DNA of 64,000 nt from Merluccius polli (lineage: Eukaryota > Chordata > Actinopteri > Gadiformes > Merlucciidae): positions 92,501-156,500 of the forward strand of contig JAOPHQ010005714.1 in assembly GCA_030340625.1 (NCBI GenBank). Direction: 5' to 3'. The position numbers and the translations under genes were made by a program. This document shows positions 11,501 to 25,800 of the stretch, piece after piece; the first letter of the stretch is position 1; each line of letters starts with the position of its first letter. The notes beneath the pieces were generated by a model that was given only the letters and a program-made list of their open reading frames with translations, was not told where the DNA came from and made no database searches.

Positions 11501-14007
11501 CTTGGTGAGCTGCACGTACACCTTGCCGTGGTCGCGGGACACCAGGCAGTGGTAGAGGTCGTCGTACTTCACCTCCAGGAAGATGGCTTCGCGGTCCACA
11601 TAGTCGCCGGGCTTCAGGAAGTACACCACCTTGGAGGAGATGAGCACGCAGTACGTGTCCATGGGCTCCACCGCTACGAAGCTGGGGGGAGAGACATACA
11701 TGTTCTCTGGTTAGTACCCGTGGCGAGTGTGGAGCCCAAAGCACACGGACCGGGTCAGGGTCAAGGACAAAGGTCATCCTTGAGCCGGTTACGCTGTTGC
11801 TACGGGAAACACTCCAAGGCTACTAGGGTTAAGGGGTTGTCGTGCGGAAGACTTACAACTCCAGGTGGATGTTGTCTGTGAGGTGGAAGAGCTGCTCCTG
11901 GCCGTTGGCCTGTGTCGCCGAGTAGCGTGGCAGGAGGCCCTGGGGTCCCTTGCAGCAGCGAGGCTTCCTCACACGCTGCACACCCAGCCTGGGGAACGCA
12001 AAAACAATAACACAAATGATAAACAACACACACAGACAGGTTGGGAATGCAGTCGGTTGTGTCATTACAGTAAAAAACACTTCCCTGTCATCTATGATAA
12101 AGAAAAGAAAACCCTAACACACGGGGCAGGATAGTGTAGTGGCTGGGGTTCCCAGGCGAAAGGTTTTGAGTTTGATTCCCCGGTGTCCGCATTCCTACCT
12201 TGTAGGCATCCTTGAGCAAGATGGCCCCAACCCCTACCTGCTCCTTAATGACATGGGCCTGTATTCACTGCAAGTTGCTTTAAAAGCATCTACTAAACAA
12301 CTAAGTAGCAGTAAAACAGGAGGCAACACATTGTGGCAAGAGGCTATAAGGCTATAGCTTGGGAACCGGACGAATCTGCTGGCTCATGTTTTATTTGCTC
12401 TGGCAGATACGACTTGGCCCCCCTCCTGTTCAGACAGATTTCCAGCCGTCCAAACATAACCATTTATCTATTTGGTATCTATTTGGTTTGATATGATGAC
12501 TGTACAGAGGAGCGCCGTTGAGGCATTTTTGTAAACAACCAAGATGGCTGCCGCTGATATGGAACGGTCTGGTAAATCTGCTATCGCTATGGACAGTATA
12601 TTTTCACTGAAAGAAGAACAAACAACTGCACTGCTTTAGCTGATAAGAAAGATGTGTGTGCCGTACTTCTGATAGGATTTGGTAAAAGTGTAGTTCAGTT
12701 TAAGTCACACGTTTCGTTGCTCTGATTGGTTGTAGGTCTATCCAATTGCGTCCAGAGGCATTTTGGTCTGCGCCCGTTGGCATTGGTCTGGCGATGCCAG
12801 GCTAATAAGGCTATAGATACAGTATGATAGTCTACTCTAGTGGATGATGAAGATGGAGGACATGATTAAACATATTTACATGTCAACAACAGGCACCGGC
12901 TACCACACTGGAAAAAGCCCACAATTTGCGGTCACTGGCCCTGATCCTACCTATGAAGCGGGAGGACACGGACCCTTTTTTTGGTTTGACTCATTGGGAC
13001 TTTGACTCAAGACCCCGAAATCCCAACGGCTCCTCGACCTTTGACCTGTACCTGTGGTTGCTGAGGCTGGCCATGTCACGGACCGTCTGGGCCGTCTCCG
13101 AGGCAAAGTCCAGCGCCCCGGCCACCGGCTTGGTTACCGTGCCGACCAGACCCTTCCCCAGGCCGGAGAAGAAGCCACTAACCCCCCCCTCCGTCTTCAC
13201 CCCCTCCACCGTGGATGTTATGATGCTGGTCATCCCCCCGATGATGCCTGGGGGGGGGGGGGGGGGGGGGACAGAGAGACAGAGAGGATGGTTCATTGTT
13301 AAGACCAGTGGTTCTCCTCAGGACACGTGTGTCATTAGTCATTAAGTCATGATCCAAAATGTATTTACCAATATTGCAGTAATCAACAATGCCTTTATGT
13401 ACTGTTAATAGTACGAGTTAATTCATGAGCTTCTTTCTAAAGATTAAGGTAATTTGCTTTGCGACCTGCCCTTGGTGACCCACCAGTTGAGAACAATGTG
13501 TAGAATTAAGTGGCATCTCTTGGCAGAAATGGAATATAATATTCATAAGTATGCTTTAATTGGTGTATAATCCCATGAAAATGAAAATAATGGGAAGCTC
13601 CCATCATGGGGAGCGGGTCTCCTACTGTATACAGGTGACTTTCCATATGTGTACATTGGTGAAACTATTGCAGACTTAAACAAAAAAACAAGTACACGAG
13701 TACTGGTTGAGATTTGGACCGTGTATTCAATTACCATTACCTACTGGCACCTTACAGCCCAGTACGGGCCACCGTAGCTTCTCCTACATCGTTGGAAAGG
13801 GAGGGGGGGGGGGGTATTCAGTTGGTCTGCAACCTCATCGCTAGATGCCACTAAATATTACACATTGTACCTTTAAAATGGTATGTTGAGTATACAGTAA
13901 CATGTTTAGTTTACAGTAGTCATATAGGATATACAGTTTACAGCAGTAGTATAGTTTAAAGTAGCAACATCGAAGTATTAGTATCGTTTACAAATGAAAT
14001 TGTGTAC

Positions 14008-14038
<31 letters not shown>

Positions 14039-17003
14039 AAGTTCAAAGCAAGTGTCTATTCGAGAGTAAATTGACTTTGAAACTTGGTCAGCTCATTCTC
14101 TCGGTGTCCCCAAACGGTATTTACCCAACGCCGCTACTAGGTTACAGAATTCATCAGTTTGGACGCAGCTATTTCCATCGCTGGAATTAATAAATAACTT
14201 TAATCCCTGAGGGAGGGGAGGGGGAGGGGGGGATTAAACTGACTTCATCTCTCCTAAGTGCGGGCCATGAATGGCATTGTGTTTATTATTATTACACATT
14301 AACCGAGAGTGATTAAAGTCTTAACGGTCAACACTAGGCTTGGTATCCAATCTAGTTATTCTCAATGTTATTATCATCAGTGAACCTGATGGCAGATACA
14401 GCCGGTGGGTCACTTCATCACAGTGACGTCAGGTCTGTTCAGTTAGGTAGAAGACAGGCTAGCAGGGGGGCTACAGGAGGATAGTGTAGTGGCTAGCGTG
14501 TTCGACTCCCAGGCAAAATGTTCTGGGTTCAAACCCCAATGTCCACATCCCCTTGAGCAAGACACCGTAACCCCTTGCTCCTTTAATGACATGCATCTGA
14601 ATTTGCTGTAAGACTCTTTTGGATGAATGAATGAATAGTAAATGTACAGAGCACGCATGAATAAATGAATGATATCCTTGGAGATGAACTCTACCGTGAG
14701 CCAAGCCGTGGATCCCCGCCACCAGGTGTTCGCCGCTGGTGGCGCCATGGTAACGGATGTACTCTCGCTCGCTCTGGTGGCGGTTGTCCATGGTCTTACC
14801 CAGGCCATCGGACAGGGTCCCAGCAAACTGAGAGAGGGTGCGGAGAGAGAGAGAGAAGGTGAAAGGAGAGAGAGAGAGAGAGAACTTCATGTCCACAAAA
14901 GAAAACAGAGGCGCTAATTGGCTGATTTAGATGTTTGTTCATGTGTTCATTCAACCAATCAAAAGAGAGCTCACCTTAGCAGCGGAGTTGGAGACGCCAT
15001 GCGTGACGTTGCGTATGAGCCCGCCCACGTTGCCGTACTTGATGAGCTCGGACATGCCCTCGGAGACGTCGTTCAGCAGCCCCATGGGGTTCCCCAGGAA
15101 GTCCACAGAACCCAGGATCTGAGCTGCCTGGCTGATCAGCTCCTGGGGGGGGGGGGGTATGGTGGGGGGGGTATGGTGGGCGAGGTCAGTGGGTTCCTCC
15201 AATAAAGTTGTCTTCTATGTTGTCTAAGATGCCATTTAGTATATAGGGCTTGTACATCAGAATGCATCATGGGATTTTTTTGTTGGCGATACGCCGCCAT
15301 ATTCAGAGGACTCAAGAGAGTTGTACTACTGTAAAATCCTAAATCAACGTAAATATACCGTAACCTCGGCTCATCAAAACGTTGTTTTGCCACGTCTCTC
15401 ATGACAAACGCTGTGGCCGTTTCTGACACAAAAATGTCTCCCCATAATGACAAACCATTTCATGATTAATTACTAAACAATGACCCAAAAGGCATGACTA
15501 ATAGCATAATAACTGTCACTCCATTCCTGAGGATCCATCAGACATCCTCCTATGCTTCCAAAATGGAGGCGGTCACTGCAATGTACAAGCCCTGTACAGG
15601 CCTTTTATATACTGCCTTGTAAGGTTAAAAAGCATTTTGTTGTGGACAACAAATGATTGGACAGTTTGACTAAACCAATCAGAGGCCCTCTGCATTGAAT
15701 GTGGAGGTGGACTAAGATGTGAGATGTATGATGTATTTGGGTCACAGGTACCGATGTAGGTAGAAAACAACTCAGCGGAAAGCTTTTTGATACTTTTTAT
15801 GATGCAAAGACTTGATATAGAAATATTGTTTTTACAATTATATAGGAGAATACAATTGCTCCCGATCTGTTGATTATTCAAAGGATGGCCATTGGACGAA
15901 AGTGTCCACCAAATGGCATACATATTTTGTATTATGAACGGACGTAGATGTGCTGTATGCAGTAGCAGCAGCGGCAGCAGCAGGCTGACCTCTCTGAAGT
16001 GCTTGAGGACATCGTTCAGGATAATGTCCTGCGTCTCATAGGGGTGCACCCTGGTGAACGGGTACATGTTGATCACCGCGTCCTCGAAGCGCACCAGCGG
16101 GATCCCCAGGGTGCTCTTCAGAGCCTGGGAGGGAGGAGGAGACAAACAAACAGACTCATCAAAAATGAGCCACGGGCTGAGAAGGTGTCCGGATTGAAAT
16201 ACAGCGCAGTGTGGCCTAAACCCGTATTACAGTTTGTTAGGGAAGTCGCTTTATGGTTTTGTGTAAATATTCCCCTTGTTGTCTATTGCCACGGCACGTT
16301 GCCACAGCAACTCGACTGCCGATAGCACAGCAGCCGTAACATAAACCTTTACGGAGGGACAACGAGAGGGCGGTGGGGAAACACGAGAACCCAGAAGGCT
16401 TCACACGTTCCTTATTGGTGATTTAAAACGGTCACGGCACAAAAAAAAGCAATTTGTGTATTCCTGAATTTCCCCTTCTGGGATAAACAAAGTACGGTCT
16501 TATCACGTTGATAACAAAATACTCCCATTTACCAACACATCATTTTGTTTAAAAATTCAGTGTGTGTGTGTGTGTGTGGGTCTCTGAGCGGAGGAAGGCC
16601 CTAGTTACCTTGAGGTCTGGGGGGAGCTTATGGGAGGTGAAGACACTCAGCTTGACCTGAGGGAGGCTGATCTTCAGGTTCTCAAAGTAGTAGCGCTTGG
16701 GGGCCGACACGTCCTCACTGGGCCTCTCATACACGTTCTCATCCAGCTTCTCCAGCTCTGCATTAGGGACAGACAAGAGGACAACGTTCATACTCCCTTT
16801 GTGTATGGACAAGTACTGTTGAGCTAATTACTGTTTATACGTTTTCAGTGTCAAACGTTTCTCACAAAAAAGTTGAAATTGAGAAATCCATGAACAGTCA
16901 AACAAGTTGAAAACACAAAGTACATACGAAGGTCTTGTTTTCAATCACCATAAGATGGTTCCCACCTTGATACCAAAATTAATCCTAACATTCAAGAAAC
17001 AAT

Positions 17004-17036
<33 letters not shown>

Positions 17037-19852
17037 AATAAATACTGAAATAGGTGTACCTGCTTCCGTTTGTCCATAACCAAAGAAGCTGAGTAGTTTG
17101 AGCAGGAGTTTCTCCTCTATGATGACGGTAAAGTGCCGGGCAGTGATCATAAGATGCTGTGGAAAAACATAAGATAAAACTTTATTTAAAGTCATCACTC
17201 GATAGCTTTCCTTATTGGCACGTGTTTAGACTCATTGTAAAGGTTAGCACTCCATTTTTATTTAATTTAGTCATTAAGCTAGACACTTTTTTCTAAAGCA
17301 ACTTGGTTGATAGTTGCTTAAGTTAAAACTTAACTTTTTTTTGTTTTGTGGAACTTGTCTCCAAAGTATACTAAAAAAAAACATGACACAGTCAGCTTAT
17401 ATTTAGCAAAATAAAAGCCCCATGACAGGTATTTTGTCAGTTGGTGATTCCACTCTATTCTAGTCTCTGCGGTTACCTTGAAGAGGTCGGTGAGCATGAG
17501 CTCGCTGGGTACTTTGACAGCGTTGATCTGCAGGGTGGGGCTGGTGTCTACAGCGGTGTCCTCGCTGCAGGTGGGGGTCACACACAGAGTGACTGGCTGG
17601 GTGGTGCCAAGCAGCTGGTTGTCAACCTGACAAAACAAACGCACCAAAAATGACATATAATAATACATGTAATTCACAATGGTATGCCCCTCACCCCCAC
17701 ATACACAATATATTGCAGGAGTTCCTTGGATGTCATGAAGGAGATGAGGTTTTGTTAACCAATAAATTAATCTTCCACTTTCCAAAAAGGACCATAATGT
17801 TGTCATTTTGACGCTATTATTGGAGATTCCTTCGGGCTTTAACGTTTGTGTGCACAGTTTGTCTTGTATAGAGTTGTGTAAAAGTCATCCATTCTACAGG
17901 GGAGGATAGTCTAGTGGCTAGGGTGTTCAACTCCCAAAACCAAAGGTTCTGGGTTCGATCCCCAATGGCTGCAGTCTACCTGTAGGCATCCTTGAACGAT
18001 CCAAGGTCACCTCTGCCTTTTAACAGTTCCGAATCAATGTGCTACACATCCAACATTAAAAACAATGGTCAAATAAAACTATCTACCATGTGTTTCTTTG
18101 ACAATGCCAAAACAATATGCTCAAAGCGCTGTGGAAGAATATTTTAGAGAAGAATAAAAAGCGATGATATTACAGATGAAAGTAAGATTGTCGGCAATTG
18201 GAAGTGGAATAAACCACTCTGCGACGTCCCGTTATTGGAAAATAATAAAGCAACCTTGGTTTACGTATAGTCTGTTGTTATCACAATGGATAATATGAAC
18301 GTTGAATATGCCCATATGACTCATACATGAATCATACCTTGAGTCCATGAATCACTGTACAAGTTATAACAGTTAAATTGTATGAATGGTAAAAAAATTT
18401 AATAAAAAAGCGCTATAGCGCTATAGAGTTGTAGATCTATAGAAAACTTAATATGGGGACAGCATAATAACAGCTTCTGTCACCACACTCCTACACACAT
18501 TTACCTCCCTCGACACACACACAGAACACAAGAATTTAATGAACTTCAATCTTTGTTTCCATTCAAAACAGCGGCCCTGAAGAGCCCAAGCTGACCTACT
18601 GCTCTTTAGAAATGTGGAGGAGGTATGTACTTGGCATTCATGCTGCATATAAACTATAAGAACGGTAGGCTTCATTCATGTCTTGTTTCAACATGTCAGT
18701 AAAGTGACAAGGTATTCACCGATAAAAAAAAATCAAGAAAGATGCAAACATTCTCTTTTGGTGAGTAGCAGTTTTTCTTAACTTAATGAGTCCAATCTTA
18801 AGAAAAAAATCAACTCCAGATCAGACTTGGCCTGGTCCATAGGATGATTCACAGCACTGTTCCCAGCGACATGACTCGCAATTTACCCTGTGTTGGTGAT
18901 GTACACGACCACAACACCACGTCTGGCATCGCCAATGTGCGTCTGCGCAGATGTAGGACCAACATAGAAAGGGAAACCTTTCAGTTTTTGGGGGACAGAC
19001 AGACAGCCTCTGCAGCTCAAACCCACGACAACCCTGATCAGGTTCAACAGCAAAGTAAAAGAACGGCTGAAGAATAGAGTGCCCACATAAATCACCATTC
19101 AATGCTTTGGTCTACAATCAATCACCATGAAAGGCTTGTGTCATGTTCTTTAGTCAACAGCCAATCACCATGCAAGGCTTAGGTCATGTGCTTCGGTCAA
19201 CAGCCAATCACCATGAAAAGCTTGGGTCAGGTGACACTACTAGTGCTACTGACCTGTATGGTCTGGATGCTGAGCTCCAGCACCTCGTTGCTGGCCGTGC
19301 GGGTGAAGTGGACGTCGATGCCAGTCAGCGTGGTGAACACCAGCTCCTCCGGGAGCTTGTTGATCAGAGACACACCCAGGCCCTCCTCCAGGTTCACCAG
19401 CACCTGGGTGACATAGGGCTCGTACATCAGAATGCATCATGGGATTTTTGGTTGGCGACACGCCGCCATATTGAGAGGACTCAAGAGAGTTGTAGTACTG
19501 TAAAATGCTAAATCAACGTAAATATACCGTAACCTAGGCTAATGAAAGCTTGACTTTTTCTTCATTCTATTTATGTTGTCCACACTCTGGATCTCCCTCC
19601 TCAATCAAATCTGTGACTCCACCTCTCTCCTCTCTTTCAAAAAATACAATGCTTTTAATATTCAACTGTCCGCACCTCTCTGTCCTGTCTTTCTGCCCTT
19701 TCATTTATATGCTTTTAAATGTTTACATTTTATTGATATTTTACTTAATGTAACCTTTTATTAATATTTAGTTTTTATTCCTGTATTATGTCTTGTTGTG
19801 TCAAGTGTCTTTGAGTGTCTACAAAAGCCATATAAAGCTATACATATAAAAT

Positions 19853-19893
<41 letters not shown>

Positions 19894-22800
19894 ACATTTT
19901 TTCTTTACATTTAGTAATTTATATGTAGTATTTTTGGTGGTTTTATCCAAAGCGATTTATAAGTGTGGCTGAAAACAACAACACCTGGACAGAGAGCAGA
20001 ATCAGAATCAGAAAGTTGAGGTTAGTAGAATTAGCTGTTGTGTTTTTATTATTAGTGTATAATAGTTATATCTGAAAATACAGTGCGGTGTCAGATCTTC
20101 AGATGTCTTTTGAAGACAGAGAGGGATTCAGCTAGAGCTGCAAGGTTTAGTCAATTCATCGATTAGTAAATTAACAGAAAATTAATCAAATCCAATTTTT
20201 AGAAAGGATTAATCATTTAGGTCATTTAACAAGAAAAAATACCAAACATTTGCTGCTTGATGCTTCAGAAATTCAAATGTTCCCATCGTTCATGGATCAT
20301 TATAAAATAAATGCTTTCGTTTTTCTTGCCTGCTTGTCAGATAAAGCAAGCCAATTTTAGACATCACTCTGGTAAATGTGATGGCATTTGCTATTATTTA
20401 TGACATTTTCTAGACTAAATGATTAATCGTTAGATTAATTGACGATGAAAATAACCGTTAGTTGCAGCCCTAAATTCAGCAGACAATCTTACAGATAAAT
20501 CTGGACTATGATGCCTTGAACATGGTGGCGCCTCATCAAACTCCACCTGGAGTTCATAACACTTTGGACAAGAACAGGCAGGCGGACTCTCGAGCAGCTG
20601 ACACATCACACGTAAGAGACCTATTTGTGTCATCATGTCATTAAGCCCTGACGGTGCTACAGGACACCTCTCCGCTACCATGGTGATCTATTGGCACAGC
20701 CTCTAGTTACCTCCAGCTCCTGCTCCATCTTCTTGTTCTTCTTTAAGTCATCCTTGGAGCTGTCCACCTCCAGGCTGGGGGAGGTGCGCACCATTCTGCG
20801 CTGGTTGAAGTCACTTATCTGGCAGACAGACAGACAGACGGGCCGGGGAGGTCAGAGGAGATGGTGGAACAGTAATGACGGCGTGTATGGAGCGAGACAG
20901 CGAAGCAACACCAGAACTAGTCTCATTAAAATCACATCTTTTCCCATGCAAGTTAAACTCCAAGAAGTTTCTTTGCCATTTTAGTGCTTAAAAACAACGG
21001 GTGATCTATTATATTCTACCGCGCTAATGGTTTTATTAAGGCCATTGATGAGGCATAGTCATTTCTCTAATACTATACATACATCTAATATATAGGTCTG
21101 AAAACTTGTAATGTATAAGAGAGATTTCAGTGTGTTATTTTTAATAACTTTGCAAACATTTCTACAATCATGACACAGCGAAAAAGCTTTGTCATTATGG
21201 GTTATTGTGTTCCGACTGATGGCCAAAAATGCACATTTAATCAATTTTTATTTGAATCTACAAAAGCATAAAGTGAAGGACGCTGAAGACTTTCTGTAGC
21301 TACTGTCACATATTCCTTCTATTGTGTACTCCTTCTATTCCCATCGGTTCCCATCGGCTCTCTCCCTCTCACCTGCAGCACTCTCGTGGGTCCGTCAGGG
21401 AGGACCTGGACCGACAGCACCCCGGATCCGGGCCTCATCTTCTGGTTGATGAACTGCTGCTCGGGCCCCGGCGCCATCAGGCCCGAGTCCGGACCAAGCA
21501 CCACCACCGCTCCGTCATACAGACCCCCGACCCCACCCTGAGCCTGGTGGTGGTGGGTGGAGTAATGTGGATAGAGGGATGGATGATAAAACACAGGACA
21601 ATGTGACGGTTGCGATGAGACAGTTGGTTATTAAGGGGTTAAAGGGAAACTACATAAAATTAGTCATTCTGTGAGTTGGCTGCTATCTACAGGTTATAAA
21701 GCATAAACTGTGGAACACATGGATGGGTTCTGTCAAAACAAACTGATAGTTATATAATAATGAAATCATTACTTAATAAAATATTATATTAATAATATAT
21801 TCATAAATATATAAAAAACAAATATTTGACCAATTGTAAAATACTGGTAAAGCATCATTTTCATTGATGAATGTGTACCGGCTGGCATCCTTAAAACTGT
21901 ATGAATCAGGACAATATCATTTTGTAAATACTGAACACAAGAAGAGTGAGTGAGTTTTCCCGGTAAGAGACCTCACCTGCACCACCAGCCGGGGGAGACC
22001 GCAGGTGAGCATCCCAGAGCTGAAGTGCCATGTCTGGGTCGTGCTGCGCCGGGTGTCTGGCCTCCGTAGCATCAACGGCTCATAGCTAGACGGTGGGTGG
22101 ATGGGGGGGTCACAGATGTTAGACATGTTCTTTAATGTTTTATAAACACTCTCTAAAGTTTCCTTTATTTATATGTATATAGATATATAATCATTTAACT
22201 AATAAATGAATAAACTTTAATATTTGTTCAATAATCGTAATATAACATGAATTGACAATGTAATAAAAACTTGAACTGTGTATCTTTATATGATATAATT
22301 ATTCATTTATTTACCAATCCTTATAAAATGACCATTATATCCCTACCGAATACAGAATTCAGCACTCAGTTCCCCCCACCCAGCTAGCATTTAGAATCAA
22401 GATGGAACCAAGATGGCCGCTAGGTGAATAAGACCATACCTGTTATCTGTGACGGCGGCCAGGCCAGCGATGTCCAGCACCAGGGAGGAGTCGAGCGGTC
22501 GCGGCTGGGCCGGCTTGCTCTGCGGCGGGGAGGAGCCCTCGTGACACAGCATCCCCGTCCCCGTCATCCTCCACAGCTGGGAGCGCTTGCCTGGCTCCTG
22601 GGGGAGAGAACGCAACCGGATGTCAGTGTTGGTAGATGGAAAGGCAGCACACGGGGGCCGCTAAATAAAGAACCTGAGGTAGCAAATGCTGAACACTGGG
22701 CTGCCAAATACAGAACCCAGGGCAGCCAAATACAGAAACCAGGGGCTGCCAAATACCGAATCCAGGGGCTGCCAATTACAGAACCCAGGGGCTGCCAAAT

Positions 22801-25800
22801 ATAGAAACCAGGGGCTGCCAAATACAGAACCCAGAGGCTGGCAAAATCACAACCCAGGGCCTACCAAATACACAACCTAGGGGCTACCAAATATATAACA
22901 CAGGGGCTACCAAATACACAACCCAGGGGCTACCAAATACACAAACCAGGGGCTACCAAATACAGAATCCAGGGGCTGCCAAATACGGAACCCAGGGGCT
23001 GCCGAATACAGAACCCAGGGGCTACCATATACAATCCAGGGGCTACCATATACAATCCAGGGGCTACCATATACAATCCAGGGGCTACCAAATGCACAAC
23101 CCAGGGGCTACCATATATACAACCCAGGGGCTACCATATATACAACCCAGGGGCTACCAAATACACAACCCAGGGGCTACCAAATACACAACCCAGGGGC
23201 TACCAAATACACAACCCAGGGGCTACCAAATACACAACCCAGGGGCTACCAAATACACAACCCAGGGGCTACCAAATACACAACCCAGGGGCTACCAAAT
23301 GCACAACCCAGGGGCTACCATATATAATCCAGGGGCTACCAAATGCACAACCCAGGGGCTACCATATATACAACCCAGGGGCTACCATATATACAACCCA
23401 GGGGCTACCAAATACACAACCCAGGGGCTACCAAATACACAACCCAGGGGCTACCAAATACACAACCCAGGGGCTACCAAATACACAACCCAGGGGCTAC
23501 CAAATACACAACCCAGGGGCTACCAAATACACAACCCAAGAAATGCAGACACTGGATGTTTGAAATCCACAGCCAAGTAAAAGGCTGTGGAATGGACTTA
23601 TTTATTATTTACGAGACTGGCTGTATGTATTATTTAGGAGACTGGCTGTATTTAAAAGACATCCACCATACCTTCTTCTTGAGGATGACCCTCTGAGTCT
23701 TGGTCTCCACGTCCAGAACCAGCTCAGAGCCGCTCACCTGGTGCTTCGTACCTGGTCTCTTACCAGCATCCCTGGAAACACACACAGAATAACCCCACTA
23801 AATACCCTTCATTATTCATCAACTGCCACTTTTTTAATCCCTGGTCAATTTTCCAAAGCACTACTTACAGAAGGCAGAATCCATTAAATCTGACAGTATC
23901 CACCCCCTGCTTTTAGAATTTAAGTTCCTGCCCTCTGGTTCCTGACTCAGACAACCATTCAAAACCAGTCAAAGCTAACAGATATACATCTTTAATAGAC
24001 TCTGCCACTTCATTGCTCAATTCTGTAAAGTACGAGTAGCATCAGTACCTTCACCTTCTCTCGGTGAGAGAAGGTGAATCTAATTATTCTCTTCCATCAC
24101 AAATAAGTCTGGCAAAGCACCACACAGGTCTCAATGACGCGCTACACCACCACGTACTGCGAGGTGAATGTGAACGAGGCGGCGATGTAGATGAAGTTCT
24201 CGTAGTAGAGCTTGTTGTACTCCCGGAAGAAGTTCATGTCGGCCGTGACCTCGGAGGAGCCCGCCCCCTTGGCGATGAGCGCCAGGTAGGGCGGCAGCGT
24301 GGGCTCGTCGCAGGCGTAGTCCATCACGGCGCCCGCCTTCACCTCCGTGTGGAGCCGCATGTCCACCACGCCGTGCTGCCAGAACTGGATCGGCACCTGG
24401 GAGCGAGGCACAGATGTGGTAGAACATTATTCACATGCGTGCTATGGTGTCTGTGTATCAATTGTTTTAGATTATAGTTTAGGGTGGCAGTTTCCAAACT
24501 GTGGGTCCATTTCTAGGTCACGGCAGGGGACAAAGTGGATTGGCGAAATGAATATTAAACCATTTTTTTATCAACTTTTTATTGAGAAAAGTACATATAA
24601 GAAATATTATACACCATTCCATTCCCCCCCCCATAGCACACACATACACATACAAAGTAAGCTTGCAGAAATAATTAGGTATTCACAGAGTATCTGTGAG
24701 TTCACAGAGTTTGTTTCTGTAGGGATTATTATTATTATTATTATTAGGTATTCACAGAGTATCTGTGGCCGCACATTTGTATCTTTTTTTTCTAATTTGG
24801 CGACCACATAGGTACGCGGACAGGATATATTATAATAAAGTGGACAGGATATTTTATAACACGGACAGGATATATTATATTACGCGGACAGGATATATTA
24901 TAATAACATGGACAGGGTGTGTGTGTGTTGAATAGCTTGGGGACACTTCTCTCGTCGCCCCCCCCAGTGACGTGCCCCTGGAAAAGGGCGGTCGCTGTGC
25001 TCGGCGGTGCATGTGTGTGTGACTGTGAATCCCTTTCGAGACTGCATGCAGTCCTAGTATTATAATTATTATTTTAAAACATTTATATTTTATTATCTGT
25101 ATGCTTCAGACTGTCTTTTTTTTTTTTTCTTTCTGCATAGCTCTTAAACCGCACTCATAATATACTACCCTACCACCTTGATGGAACGCTTAGTATATCT
25201 AGGTGTCTATAGCGCAGATGTGTGCAACAGTGTTGTGTACCTCTGAGATGTTGTCTATGCGGAAGGGCGGTGGCAGCTGCTCTGTGTCACAGAAGCAGAT
25301 CTGGTAGGTGGCTCCCTTCAGCGTGATCTCCACCCGCAGGAAGAAACAGTTCCCCATCGTGTCCCTGCCGAACAAACCTTTATTTAAAGTCAACGCACTC
25401 AACCACGATTGTCAACCCTATTGGCATTGCCACCCGAGTGACTTGGAACAATTGAAGGTGAAGGTTAGTGTTTCATTTGAATTGAATGAGCCAATTATCC
25501 AAAGCAAGTGATTCATGTCATTAAAGAGGGGTAGGGGTAGAGTTAGCGCATCTTGCTCAAGGTAGACTGTGGACATTGGGGATTGAACCCAGTACATCAC
25601 ATTATCCAATAGCTTTGTAATGATAATGATAATGATATATTTTAAAGTGTATTAATCCCATGGGAAAATTCATTCTCTGCATTTAACCCACAAAGTGGGC
25701 TGCCTGCCACCAGGCAGTTGTAATGCCCTTGCCTTGGGCATGGCAGGAGTGTTAACTTGCATGTCTTGTGTTGTGCTCCTACCTCATGTTGACGTGGAAG

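Larger units (their letters stand above)
17627..19253. other. vps13d intron w54-w55
   Basis: Contains a SINE (17898-18010) and a short tandem repeat (19098-19230). No gene seen in the rest. Confidence 0.6.

Noticed and set aside
14474..14560. Functional tRNA gene
   Set aside because: A and B boxes are present, but there is no foldable cloverleaf and a SINE body and tail follow; one of many similar copies.
22686..23536. CRISPR array
   Set aside because: Units are contiguous with no unique spacers; a eukaryotic minisatellite.
23092..23580. Long open frame with HNPGATKYTTQGLPNTQPRG repeats
   Set aside because: Product of the 23-bp minisatellite; all three frames are open because the period is not divisible by three. 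Intron sequence.
24607..24807. Small minus-strand ORF with IIIIIII run
   Set aside because: Caused by an (ATT)n tract; no homology or conserved start context.
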